A DNA stretch of 64,000 nucleotides from Metellina segmentata (taxonomy: Eukaryota > Arthropoda > Arachnida > Araneae > Tetragnathidae): assembly GCA_947359465.1 (NCBI GenBank), contig OX375877.1, positions 75,528,698 through 75,592,697 of the forward strand, in the 5' to 3' direction. The notes under the pieces were generated by a model that worked only from the letters and a program-made list of their open reading frames with translations, was not told where the DNA came from and ran no database searches. Made by a program: the position numbers and the translations under genes. Each line of letters opens with the position of its first letter. The stretch's first letter is position 1. This document shows positions 53,235 to 64,000 of the stretch, one piece after another.

Positions 53235-53434
53235 CTCTCCAAGTGGTTTCGACAAGACATCTCGTCCGTCAAAATTTGACCAATTTCGCTAATGACGAGA
53301 TACCTCGTCATCAAGACATTGAAGATTTTTTGATGATGACAATATTAAAAACTGGTACATTTTTAATGACAAAATAACTCGTCCTTCAAGATCTGGTCAG
53401 TTTTGTTGATGATCAGATACCTCCACAAGGAGGG
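53235..53434. mobile_element. piggyBac-type MITE flanked by TTAA
   Basis: TTAA at 53231-53234 and 53435-53438. Ends CTCTCCAAGTGGTTTCGAC and CCTCCACAAGGAGGG. Interior words are ACGAGATACCTCGTCATCAA and AACTCGTCCTTCAAGATC. Confidence 0.75.
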
Positions 53435-53438
53435 TTAA

Positions 53439-54465
53439 AAAATTGATAGAAGCCATTGTTATAGCGTCATTCAATGCAAATCGAAACATAAAAGAGTGAG
53501 AAGACAATACTGTTGACTTTATTCCAATCGAAATTATTTTTAGCTATAAGCAGCGCTCGAAATCCTTGGTGGTTCGCTGGTCGTAGACCACTAAAGGTAC
53601 GATCGGACCAGGGATTACAAATCTGGGTGGTCAAGCGGACCAGTGGCTATAAAAAGAAAGCGAGTGCACGTGTTTTCTTTTAAAATAAGTTTCAAACTCC
53701 CAAACTTTACTTTCGGCAAACTGTCAAAATTTATTTCGGACACGTGATCGAGAATTTTGAAATTCTCATTAGGGTATATTGGAGTCGTTTCTGGGTTCTG
53801 TCTCCAAATTACTGACACAGTAATCGGTGTATGTTAAATCATTGGCTATTGACGATCGCAGGTCCTATAAGAAATTGCACTGTGGAGCATTTCCGGTCTC
53901 GTTGTCGCTATCGGCAGGAGGGGGCGCGCTTACTTGATCACGTGGTTTATCACACTGTTCTTTTACAATGGGTGACGCATCCGATTGCTGAGAGTGGGAC
54001 AGTTAGAATTCGTAAGAGACGAAGTTAATAAAAAATATGCCTACAATTTGACAGAATTTTTATTCGGCAAAGTAAAAATTTAGCGCCTTGAATTAACATG
54101 CTATTAAGTAAATTATTTTATTGTTTGAGGAACAGACCAGTATATTTTTGTATACACTGGTCCTTGGAACCATTCACTTTTCTTTTTCTTTTCTAACGCT
54201 GACTGTAAGTAAGTGTGTCATGCTACCTTGTATGGGTTCTCAAATAAAGCACCAGCTATCTCCATCTGAAGTCACAATCGGTGAACAAATAAGGAAAGTT
54301 TTACTCGGTTTTCAAGTAAATTAATATTAATAGTCAGATACGAGATGGAGTCGATATCGGGAATCAAATCAGATCAATAATGGACTGGATCATCGGGAAA
54401 TTCAAAAATTTCCCGAAAGGCCAGTTTATCTCTCAGGTAGGTAGATGGTTGGATTAGCGTTGCAC
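53439..54465. other. Unassigned region with a GC-richer patch
   Basis: Bases 53850-54030 are GC-richer and contain CACGTGG (near 53940) and an open frame of 65 codons. Bases 53550-53650 contain repeated GGTCGTAGACCAC-like words. No family is recognised. Confidence 0.3.
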
Positions 54466-54672
54466 GGCAGCAGCACAAAGAGCTATTGGTGACGGTCTGC
54501 GATCAGTCTGGAAGAAAAAGATCCGAGGACGAAACCTCGTCATTTTGAATCACGGTCCAATGACAAGGTCAATACCTGAGCTGGCACTCCACCTCTTTAA
54601 ACTTCCACGCCACACCATCGTGATAACATTCAAGGTCACGTTGGATTTAACATGCGCCAGCCTTCATATTCT
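54466..54672 (-). repeat. Family-A SINE, diverged
   Basis: Contains AAAGATCCGAGGACGAAACC, GAATCACGGTCCAATGACAA, CTGAGCTGGCACTCCACCTC and a head-side GGATTTAACATGCGCCAGCC, complements of family A. Confidence 0.8.
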
Positions 54673-55939
54673 TTTTGTTTGCAAATCATTTACTCTATCA
54701 ACTGGACTACCCTATGCCTTTCAACAAAAAAAAAGACTGCGATTGTTCCAAAAAAAAATTCTATTAAAGGAAATAAAATACTAAGTGAGAGTAAAGTTAA
54801 TTTTTGAGTCACATAATTTGTACTGTGCATCCTTGAATAGCGGAGGACCTTGAAGTTTTATTTTACATAGTTTCGAAAGGACATATTTAATTAGTGTATT
54901 GTAATTGTCAGAGGCTTTATTTTTACATCCACAATATAGTATAAAAGGGAGTTAGATTGGACATTTTTAAGAATTTCTACCTAAAATTAATTTTTTACTT
55001 TGAACAAAAATTTGATGGTTTACCACATAAAGGTTAGTCGGTCAATTTGCTTCCGGAACACATATCGACAACTGTCCGTTTTAGTTTAGATATGCGAGAA
55101 TGGCTTTAAATAAATAAAAATGAAGCTAAAGACACCAACGAGTATCTCAAGCAAACATATGATTTAAAATCTAATTTTCAGAGCAATATTTTTGTATTGA
55201 TGTTCTTAATGTGTAAGAAGAGTTGCAATTCATATGCATATTTTAAAAAGATATATGATTAATTCATTTTAATATTAATTGTATTGATATTGCATTATAC
55301 ATATTGTTAAATGCATATTCCTTCAGATATCTGATTATAGCAGACAAAACTTTAACATAACGAAGACTTAAAACTGTCTTGAGATGCTGGAAAGCGCTGG
55401 GTTTAGGACAAAAGGTATATTGCTGGAATCTCATTTCTCCGAATTGTGTTTGAACTTCAGAAATCGTGGATTTCGTTTTTTGAACAAAATTTTTCAAACT
55501 TTCATGATGTTTCACTTAACAAAGGAGTCTAGAGGCGTGTGCCATTACATCTATAAATAACGACGATTGTTAAATTACACATTTTGATCCGATTTACACT
55601 CAAGGGAACATACAACTACACTCTTTGAACAATTATTTTAGATTTTTCATTTGTACCAATGTTTTAGAGTAGCTTATTCCAATACACATGAAATATACAT
55701 TTCAAAAGATTTTACATAAACAGTAGTTTAAAAAATTTAATTTTTTCAAAAAAACAATCAATGTTTTAAACTAAATACTACTAGAAATTTTTAATTTCTC
55801 AAATAATTTTTTCTTCATTTTCCTTGAAAAGTTTCCTAGAATTTTCTGCATCGGTTTGCATGTACAGCAGTCATTTATCTTTAACAAAATTATTTCTATA
55901 GACAATCATAATTAGGTATTATCCATTGAAAAATATTTA
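54673..55939. other. AT-rich DNA, no feature
   Basis: Only short frames without motifs. Confidence 0.4.
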
Positions 55940-56279
55940 TTTAATACAGGTGGATAAAAACATATTGTCACAAAAAAAGATGCCATAAGACACGAATTAT
56001 TTATTATATTTTTATGAAATGTATGGATACTTCATAATATAATGAAATCAAAGCAAAAATATATAAAAGTTTATTATTAAGTTCAGTTACGTTATGCATA
56101 AAATTTTATATGAAATTAGAGAAATTACCATGCAGTTGAAGTTGGAAAAAAATCGAGTCCATATGAATTATTCTTTAGTAAGTCATAGAGATGTGGGAAA
56201 CCATTTTTCTATTACTTGTGTTAATCGTCGGTTCATAGAACCAGACAGAGCTTGGAAATTGTTCGGGGATTCCACGAAT

Positions 56280-57140
56280 TTTTAATTGTGGTTTTTAGAT
56301 CAGACTTGCTGCTGTAATGTAGCTCATTCTTGTAAATATCTCGAGCTAGAACGCCCCAAAGGTTTTACATTGGATTCTGGTCGGAACTCCGATGTGGACA
56401 TTAAAGAATTTTTACCTCGTTCGCCTTCATCCAGGATTTTGTGGTGCACGAAGTATGCACAGATGCATTCATTGTCTTGTTGAACTGTCCAATCGCCTAA
56501 TGCAATCAAAGGAGCAACCGGCAACAAACTATCTTCCAGCATGTCCTGATATAATACTGAATTAATTTAGTTATCGACAAGAACAATTTTAGTTGAACCT
56601 CGGACTGCAAATGCGGCCCAAACCATGACAGATCCCCCTCCGAATTGACATTTTGAAAAGGGGGGCGTTCTTTAAGTCAGATAATACCAGTAAAACTTAA
56701 ATCCTTCTAGCCCATCTAAATTAAAAAATTTTCGTCCGAAAACACCACATAATTCCAGTTGATGCCAACCGTTAAATGTTTCCGGACAAACTTTAAACGA
56801 GAATCAATATGACGCTTAGAGAGTGGTTTTCCTTTTAACATTTTGTACACAACATTAGGATTTCTATGCAATGCATTTCTCATTGTTCAGCTGGTACAGG
56901 GCAAATACAACTCATCTTTTATTTGCGAGGAAGACATTTTTTGATTGCAGGTGAACCTCTAAATCTGCCCCTCTTGCCTTGAAAAAATTATCTTTAGCTT
57001 GCCTGGTTCGGTCTTCCTATCTTCCAATTTTTCGTGCAATTTCAACACCACTGTAACCAACATCTTTAAAAGCTAGTATTTTGCCCTGTTCATTTCCTGA
57101 TAAGTGTAATCCTCTCGACTTTGTATTAAAATACACAAGA
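56280..57140 (-). pseudogene. Tc1-like transposase remnant (LDG-type)
   Basis: The - strand reads NWNYVVFSDENFF..DGLEG (around 56715-56765), GGGSVMVWAAFAVRGSTKIV (56590-56650) and, near 56290-56400, weak WGVL.R.IY-like ends, all with stops. Possible ends are ACAGGTGGATAAAAACATA (about 55951) and, complement, ACAGCCCTGGAAAAAGTAC (about 57433), but they match poorly. Confidence 0.7.
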
Positions 57141-57433
57141 ATAAAACAATTCTATATCCACAAAACTATATTCGTTTCTAGAATCGCTTTCTCAGTTTAT
57201 TTATTCTTCCAGATGATGTAATCAGCAGACGACTTTATACCTTTTTTCAACCTGCCATCATCTGATTTTTATAATGTTTACATAATCCAAAAAATATCAT
57301 GGTTTTTACAAATATATTTTTGTTTATTATTCAGTAGCATTAATTTAAGTCGTAAAACTTTTTTATAGTTTGAAATCGTAGTAGTATTTCGTATTTGGGA
57401 GATTTTTCGCCTGACGTTGTACTTTTTCCAGGG

Positions 57434-58389
57434 CTGTATATCATAAAAATCTCGTCTCTGCATCAAAAGCAGAAAATGTCATAAAATTTTAAATTCACTG
57501 TATGCACGTAAAACAGAATACTGATCAAACGGATATAATATTTTAAAAGTGAGTCGGCTGCACTCCGGACATACGACCGAAAACGTTTATTTACTAGTAA
57601 AAAAATGTAGCTACAGCTATGAAGCCAAGCATATATATTCATTAAAGTTTTTCAATTAATATAAAATAACAAATTCGATGATTTGGGTAATTTTTAGGAT
57701 ACTGGGTCCCTTTAAAAAAAATCCGACAAATAGCTCTTACTACAATCGCTTTGGTTCCATAATCTTCTAGTCTTTTCTTTCTCTTTTCCAGTTTTTCAAA
57801 ATCGCAATTTAGAATAACATGAGGAACAGACTTTAGGATCAATGAGACACGACTTCATACTTTTTATTCATTCTAATCGAAAAATTAGATTGACCAGTCG
57901 CCTTTTCGAGCTTGGCGAGCATGACAAATATGGGGACGGGCCTTGTGGCTTCATTCTATTTGTATTTTGCAGGGTATAATTTGCAGTGTAGAATGACATT
58001 CGATGACGGAGAAGAAGAAGTAAGGTCCTGTGAAGCAAGAGCCCGGATAAGAGGGTAGAGAACATTACATTATGGAGAACACCGACCCGATTATTCCAAC
58101 CCCGACACGATATCTTGGCGATAAAATTAGTGCCATTTCTCGGAATATCTTCGATGTTTGGAGGGGTTTATAACTCAGGTGTAAACGAGACAAATGATTA
58201 TATATTCTGATCATGTCTTCAATCTAGTTAACCAATTCAACCCGAGTTGGGTTGGGTAGTATTGCAAGTTGGAAACAAGAATTAACACCAGTAAGAATAC
58301 ATTTGAAAAATGTAAACAAATTGCCGTATTTTTAACTATTTGTATTTACTTTGGAAGAATGAAATGTGAAATCCAAATCGATGTATTTC
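57434..58389. other. Unassigned region
   Basis: Bases 57890-58110 are GC-richer (GAGCCCGGATAAGAGGGTAG and so on) and could be an LTR fragment or an exon, but no frame or end signal supports either. The rest is AT-rich. Confidence 0.3.
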
Positions 58390-58540
58390 ACATTTATTAT
58401 TAATGGGTTTTATTATATTCTTATATTCATTATTAATGGGTTTTATTATATTCTTATATTCATTATTAATGGGTTTTATTATATTCTTATATTCATTATT
58501 AATGGGTTTTATTATATTCTTATATTCATTATTAATGTGT
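58390..58540. repeat. 33-bp minisatellite
   Basis: About four and a half near-identical copies of a 33-base unit (TTCATTATTAATGGGTTTTA then TTATATTCTTATA). The length is a multiple of three, so the frame reads as repeated FIINGFYYILI, but nothing suggests that it is translated. Confidence 0.95.
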
Positions 58541-59094
58541 TTAAATAAGTATGAAACGTGAGTAAAATGACAATGCTACCAAGAGATATAAACAATTGTG
58601 CGCTTTTTGCTTCATGAGGACTAATTGGACCGGTACAGTTTCAAATCATACTTCGGTCAAACACAGTAGCTAAATCGACTTTGGTTTCATGCGAACCCAC
58701 TTTATTGAATTTTAAGGACGTAAGGATCAGATATCGGCAAAGCTGGACCAAACGCATTAATTGCAAAGAAACAAACCTTAAAAGCTTTATATTAGAACGA
58801 AGGAGGAAAATAAGCAAAATATAGAAGGGCAGATGAGGTTAAAACTGAATGGAGGACCCATCACTAGAGTATCTCGGGTTTGTTTACATCAAGAAAGTAA
58901 ACCCCCTGTGGAGACTTTTTTTATGTTAGGAAACTTGAAACTATGATGTTTCTTATCGGAACTAAATTATAGCATTTGTTTCGTTTGTCTTTCAAATTCT
59001 TCAATCAAGATTTCGAGAAAAGATTTTTTCGTGAAAGGATATTTCAGAAATAAAAATGCACGTTGTAAATCGTCTATTGAACTTGTGGCATTAG
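58541..59094. other. AT-rich DNA, no feature
   Basis: No gene or repeat is recognised. Confidence 0.4.
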
Positions 59095-59432
59095 ACATCA
59101 AAGAAAAGTCATCATCAGTTAACCGCCTCAAATTAATGCATCAAGAAAATTGTGATTGGCAAAACACTTACGAATAGTTTAATGTATCAGTCCAAACGAG
59201 AATAAATGTATGAGACTGACGCATGTAATTCCTTATTAGAGGTATGAATTAAAACGTATGTCGTAAATAGTAACTAATGAATTTGTGCAATTTGACAATA
59301 CATATCGAAACCATCAGTAGTCATCCGCTTCAAGAAAAAACATCAAGAAAATAGTGAATGATTTGAACGCAAAAAACTTACGAAGAGTTTAATGAATCAG
59401 CCTACACTCAAATGTAAGGGACTGAAAAAATG
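59095..59432. repeat. Diverged direct duplication (about 213-bp period)
   Basis: Blocks at 59095-59222 and 59308-59432 align: CATCAAGAAAATTGTGAT against CATCAAGAAAATAGTGAAT, and AAAACACTTACGAATAGTTT against AAAAAACTTACGAAGAGTTT, then AATGTATCAG against AATGAATCAG. It is an old tandem duplication. Confidence 0.7.
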
Positions 59433-59678
59433 TTGTGTGTGTGTGCCTGGGTTGATCTTCTTGGTATAAACGAGCGTACTCACCCAAATCTAATCGTTGT
59501 TTAAACTGTTTTCAGTTCTAAATCGCGTAACATCGTTAATTGTAGACTAGATAACTTTCACAGAAAAATTTACAGTCTCTAAATAGGTATAAATTTTGAA
59601 TCTACTCTTTATTATCTCGCTACTTAAACTAAAATTAAAGTAAGAATAATTCGTTTTTTAAAATCTCAAATGGAAATA

Positions 59679-60506
59679 CAGTAAAACCTCAATAAGTCGG
59701 CACTCAAGAAACATTGACTTTAGTGGAATGATTACTTAAGAGGAGTTATTACAGAATGTAGTCTATACGCATTTATGAGACAATCGCGTAAATTTAAAAT
59801 TTAACACAGCATTCATAAAAATATTATAAATCAATGGAAACACTAAAAATTACGCTTCATACGCTAGTCTTATAAAACAAAGAGTAAACTTTACCTTTTT
59901 TAAGCTCTATTTAATCATTTTGCAAGCTTTGATACTTACTTTATATACGCGTTTTAATGCCAGGTGTTTAATATTGACCGAAAAGAACACCGGTCAGAAC
60001 AATTAACTTTCTTTAAAACTTTTAGTGCTTTCAATTCGTCTTGCAGCTTGAATTGATATAAGGTAATGTCGAATTGTTTTTGAGTCTTCAAAAACTTGTC
60101 CTTTTACCGTGATAAAATTCTTTTTCATTTCACTTTCATCGTTTGCAATTTCAAGCTTCTCTTTAAAAATTCTATCGTTGAATATTTTATCGTTGATTGA
60201 GAACATTATGCAACGTTGTTATCTATATCTGTGTCGTCGAGTATATCAAGAATTGTACATCCACTTTCATTTACAAGTTGAAATCAATTCAACAAAGAAT
60301 CAGAATCCTCATTTTTGACTTCAATTTGTTTGCAACCAGACACAATCCCTGTACGATTAAAGACCTTTCTACCCTGGCAAGTTATCCAAAATGGATTTCG
60401 CGACGAGTAAACGAAGTTGTTATTACATTGCCGTCACAAATGAGAGCAAGACTACTGAATAAAACAATTGACTTGTTCAAAAGTCTAGAGTTATGGAGGT
60501 TTACTG
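59679..60506 (-). mobile_element. pogo/Tigger-like element remnant
   Basis: The ends CAGTAAAACCTCAATAAG and, complement at the right, CAGTAAACCTCCATAACTC lie next to TA (59677-59678 and 60507-60508). The - strand interior at 60003-60206 reads ILDDTDIDNN, KKNFITVKGQVFEDSKTIRH and YLISIQAARRI, like the acidic tail plus leucine-repeat end of Tigger transposases. The catalytic domain is absent, so this is an internally deleted copy. Confidence 0.65.
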
Positions 60507-61239
60507 TATGCATAAATTTAATGCTGCTGACAGTTCTATGCTAGAATACCGCCTCATCACTCGATTCCTTTGCTAAATCGTACAAATTAGAAACACCAGG
60601 TTTCTAAAAGAAGAAAGGGCATGTCATTTCAAGAAAGAATAAAAATAAAAGTACAAGAGAAGAGGAGGGTAGAATAGTAGATTTGAAAGGTAAATACGCT
60701 TGATTAATATAAAAAAAGGTAAAGATGAAAAGTAATACTTTTTTTAATTGCACTTTCCTATGTAATAATTGGTAAAAGCATAAGGGTCTGATGATTCCTG
60801 ATATAGCTTAGTTTCTCACTCTACTGTCATTTTTTTTCTGTACAAAGGCTAATTAAACCTACTCCTGATAGACTTATTTCTTCGCGAAAGAATAAAGTCA
60901 TACCGCATTCTTTGAGCTTCCATAGTTGGAATTTTTTTAAGAGTGTTAAATGTGAAAAAAAAGTTTTCAAGAAAAAGAATTACATATTGCAACTAATTAT
61001 TTCAGAAAAAACTGCTCGTTGATGCATAAATTTTAAAAAAATAACATTTCTTTCAGAATCACATTAATTGGTTAAACTCAAGAACACGGTGCAGCAAATT
61101 GGAGATTATAAGATTTGTCGCCATAATGGAGGTGATGTTTGCCAATTGGCGATGATAAATAACAAAAAGTTGTCACGTATGAGATGTGTCAATGTTTCCA
61201 AAGGTGTCCGCACTTAACGGCTTCATATAAGCTCTTTTT
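60507..61239. other. AT-rich DNA, no feature
   Basis: Nothing is recognised up to the DD41D element. Confidence 0.4.
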
Positions 61240-61241
61240 AT

Positions 61242-62745
61242 ACAGGGTGGTCCCGAATTCATGGTACAAACTTTAATGGTAGGTACAGGACATTGTAACA
61301 ATGATTTATTGTATAGGAATGTATAGTCGCAAGTGACGCGGTGAGGCGAAAACAGGGGAAATAACGGCCGAAAGGAAAAACAAAGATTTTATTGAAAGCG
61401 TTGTTGACAAGTGTCATGTTTACAGTAATTGTTCAAAATTGCGTCCACCAGTATCGATACATGCTTGACAGCGTCGGTGGAGCGATTGGCGTACACGTTC
61501 AAAGATGCCTGGTATTTCACGCACACCTGCAGCAGCTACAGATAAGCGAGCGACGAGATCCTCATCTGAGTCAACTGGAGTCTCATAAACAAGATGCTTT
61601 AGATGTCCCCATAAAAAGTAATCGAGGCTCGATAAATCGGGAGATCGGGGTGGCCAAGGGACTGGTCCACCACGCCCAATCCATCGAGTACCAAACGTGG
61701 CATTCAGGTAATTCCGTACATCAATGCTGAAGTGTGCTGGCGCCCCATCGTGCTGAAACCACATGCGGTTACGAATGGCGATCGGAACATCATGCAGCAG
61801 TTGTGGTAACACTTCTTTCAGAAAAATAAGATAGCTTCCGCCAGTGAGCCGCGTGGGTAGTAAGTATGGGCCAATCAAAAAGTCGTTCACAATACCAGCC
61901 CACACATTAATACTGAAACGTTGTTGAAACGCATGTCGACGCGTTGCATGTGGATTATCGGTTGCCCACACATGGGAATTGTGCGCATTAAAGACACCCT
62001 CGCGTGAAAATGTCGCTTCATCTGTAAATAGCACATAATCTACGAAATCCGGCTGCAACGCACATTGCTGCATCACCTACAGGCAGAAGTTCACGCGGCG
62101 AGGATAATCTGCCGGATTCAATGCTTGTACTTTCTGAAAATGGAAGGGGTGTAAGCGATTTTCGTTTAACACTCTGCATACAGTCTGATGACTCACACCT
62201 ACGTCACGCGCAACAGTTCTTGTGCTTGACTCGGGTCTATCAGCCACAATGTTCAAGATGCTTTCTTCCAGCCTTGGAGTGCGTACAGCTCTTACTCGAC
62301 CAGCGCCATGTCTGTTGACGTCGAACGCACCTGTTTCACAAAGTTGACGATGTAACCGTTGAAAAATTCTATGATCCGGCATTCGTCGATCAGGATACTC
62401 CGCGCGATACATTCGTAACGCAGCTCTGCCGTTACCATTTGCACGGCCGTACATGTAATGCATGTCTGCTTTTTCTGCATACGTAAAGTCACCCATCGTC
62501 TACGGCAGCACAATTGTGAATAGCGCTTTTCCTTACTGCGATGCATCATGTTCAACAGCGGCTAGACATCTACTGCCCTCTACCGGCAATGATACCAACC
62601 GATCACTCCATTTCTCTTTCCTTTTATTTCCCCTGTTTACGCCTCACCGCGTCACTTGCGACTATACATTCCTATACAATAAATCATTGTTACAATGTCC
62701 TGTACCTACCATTAAAGTTTGTACCATGAATTCGGGACCACCCTG
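61242..62745 (-). mobile_element. Mariner-type (DD41D) transposon, nearly intact
   Basis: Inverted ends of about 125 bp start CAGGGTGGTCCCGAATTCAT on both sides with about one mismatch. They are flanked by TA (61240-61241 and 62746-62747; a second TA lies beyond each). The element is about 1504 bp. It contains a full-length transposase frame on the - strand with one nonsense codon. The near-identical ends mean that it inserted recently. Confidence 0.96.
61420..62496 (-). pseudogene. DD41D transposase broken by a single in-frame TAG
   Basis: The ATG at 62496 opens MGDFTYAEKADMHYMYGRAN. A helix-turn-helix pair follows (TRTVARDVGVSHQTVCRVLN). The frame runs to NFCL and one TAG (62077-62079), then continues without shift from 62076. 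The catalytic domain has YVLFTDEATFSREG, FSINVWAGIVNDFLIGPYLL, WFQHDGAPAHF and PPRSPDLSSLDYFLWGHLK. The first Asp is in TDEA and the second in HDGA. The third (LDYF) lies 41 residues beyond the second, giving DD41D. The product would be about 358 residues. No other defect is visible, so a CAG to TAG change is the likely cause, or a sequencing difference. Confidence 0.93.
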
Positions 62746-62754
62746 TATAGAAAT

Positions 62755-63360
62755 AAATTAAGTGTACCCAAACATTTGGGACAAGCTTTATTGCCCAAAT
62801 AGAACTATACTATTCGCCACGGCATTTGCTAAATGGCTACATTTTCCAGGAATTCGTCAACGAGGTTTGCTCAATGTGGATGAGCATTATCGTCCCTAAA
62901 TAAAAAATCGGATCCACATGCACCTCTGAAAAGTCTTACATAACGTTCTAAGACCTCATCCCGATATCTCTGGCCGGTACAGAACCTCTGTTGAAAAAGT
63001 GCAGGGGCGTACGTTCATCGATCATTATTCCACACCTGCATTACTAAAACGGTCGAATTCTATAATGTTCCAAGGAAGATTTCGACTTCCTGCCTACCTC
63101 CAGTTGTAAAAACGGTTAGAATTAGATGTTAAACTAAACATAGACTCATTAGTAGTGAGAACATATGGGTCCGTTGGTGTTGACTCCAGTTCTGATGTTC
63201 TTTGCACCAATTGAAGCGATCCCTCTTGTATTGTGAAGACAGTGAGCCACATACCCTTGGCTTTCTAGCATAAAGGCATTTTTCTTTAAGCCTTTTGTAT
63301 ACAGTTTGCCGTGATACAAAAGTTCCCGTGGCGGCTGCAGGCTCTGAACTTAACTGCCGA
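62755..63360 (-). pseudogene. Tc1-like transposase remnant
   Basis: The - strand frames include IMIDERTPLHFFNRGSVPAR and YLGTIMLIH, parallel to Tc1 phrases of the type ILIDGRTPLHVF.RGSVT and FMDDNARPH. Many stops. The protein type is close to the element at 188-1495. Ends were not found. Confidence 0.6.
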
Positions 63361-63422
63361 ATTAGAAAATTAATGACATAAAATTATAGGTACCCCTAAA
63401 CAAAAGAATTTAATTAAATCTT

Positions 63423-63424
<2 letters not shown>

Positions 63425-63469
<45 letters not shown>

Positions 63470-63478
63470 GGGGGGGGT
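63425..63478. repeat. (TA)n microsatellite followed by a G run
   Basis: About 20 TA repeats (63427-63467) run into about ten G. Confidence 0.95.
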
Positions 63479-63940
63479 AATTGGTGTGATAAATTTAAAT
63501 CCGTAACAGTTAACGACTTTAAAAAAATTAGGTTCATTCTCACACAAAAACATTTCTGTTGATGTAGGCTGCATCGTATTCTCATTCCAAAAATAGTTTT
63601 CGGTCGAACTTTCTTTGCACAACAAATTTTTGTCTATCCATTTGAGAATTTAATAGTATAGTATTGCAGCTTGGGTAGGTAAGTATTTTAATTAACGTCG
63701 TACTGGAACAACACAGAGGGCTCTTGACGATTATATAGCGTGGGGTTAGCACTTAAACTTGATTCCTGCTGCAATATTGCTTTACAAGCATGATCACAAT
63801 AAGAAACTTTTTATTTAAACGGGACGAAACTGCTTTACTCAGGGACAGCTTGCATATAGTAAAAATATCTCACTGCCCAATTTAAAAGAGAGCGTATGCT
63901 AGTCTCAACTTTTGAAAACCAAAACTTAGATATAAATATA
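63479..63940. other. AT-rich DNA with a family-A SINE tail fragment
   Basis: Bases 63688-63735 (TTTTAATTAACGTCGTACTG then GAACAACACAGAGGGCTCTT) match the SINE tail in reverse. Nothing else is seen. Confidence 0.6.
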
Positions 63941-64000
63941 CAGGGTGTCCCAAAAAGATCAGTACAACTTCAAAAATTTATTAAAAAAAAAGAATAGGCC
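63941..64000. mobile_element. Start of a mariner-like element, cut by the window end
   Basis: After TA (63939-63940) the sequence CAGGGTGTCCCAAAAAGATC begins. CAGGGTGTCCCAAAA is a common mariner-type end. The rest lies outside the window. Confidence 0.6.

Noticed and set aside
57890..58110. Candidate exon or LTR in a GC-richer patch
   Set aside because: No consistent frame with splice sites, and no TG…CA ends with target duplication could be found.
58366..58548. Repeated FIINGFYYILI protein
   Set aside because: The frame exists only because the minisatellite unit is 33 bases. There is no splice or start context.
62462..62761. 99-codon open frame on the + strand
   Set aside because: It overlaps the N-terminal transposase region and right inverted end of the DD41D element in antisense, with no independent support.

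Overview
This looks like a stretch of an AT-rich animal nuclear genome, most likely an arthropod and by inference an arachnid. The reasons are long introns with GT/AG borders, tRNA-derived SINEs, many decayed Tc1/mariner elements, Helitrons, piggyBac-type MITEs and one glycine-rich secreted protein gene. There is no bacterial-style gene organisation. All names come from reading translations and motifs by eye; nothing was searched.

The one securely identified gene is TTLL12 (tubulin-tyrosine-ligase-like 12). It lies on the + strand at 17291-36931 as 15 coding exons. All splice phases agree and give about 630 residues, close to the human length as I recall it (about 644). About 4.2 kb away and divergently transcribed is a small two-exon gene (13111 down to 8035, - strand). 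It encodes a predicted 105-residue single-pass membrane protein that recalls the mitochondrial microprotein SMIM26. Its last exon lies inside a 4.48-kb tandem duplication, so a second, nearly identical last exon is present at 3554-3666. A third likely gene (last exon 52119-52862, +) encodes a secreted glycine/alanine/leucine-rich repeat protein.

Layout. 1-8984: two near-identical 4.48-kb tandem units, each carrying a dead Tc1 element, a hAT-like AT-rich repeat, the duplicated exon and part of a second Tc1. 8438-9835: that second Tc1, complete at its ends. 9836-12906: intron of the small gene. 13112-17290: intergenic DNA with SINEs. 17291-37154: TTLL12, its introns holding a fold-back MITE, pogo-like and Tc1 remnants, a SINE with an exact target-site duplication, a solo LTR and hAT-like MITEs. 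37600-38882: a SINE cluster. 38883-44128: a Tc1 remnant, then a piggyBac-type MITE whose interior has expanded into a minisatellite and been hit by a Tc1 and a Helitron. 45283-48946: Helitron-like and hAT remnants. 48984-50238: Tc1-like element. 51003-53434: possible LTR and the glycine-rich gene between two TTAA-flanked MITEs. 55940-60506: Tc1 and pogo/Tigger remnants and a 33-bp minisatellite. 61242-62745: a strikingly well preserved DD41D mariner-type transposon, broken only by one in-frame stop. 63941-64000: the first bases of another mariner-like element.

The genes do not form an obvious shared pathway. The window is mainly a record of nested transposition around a conserved housekeeping-type gene. 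The best leads are the duplicated last exon of the SMIM26-like gene, the Helitron hairpins that share C(GNA)G loops, the piggyBac MITE turned minisatellite, and the nearly intact DD41D element.
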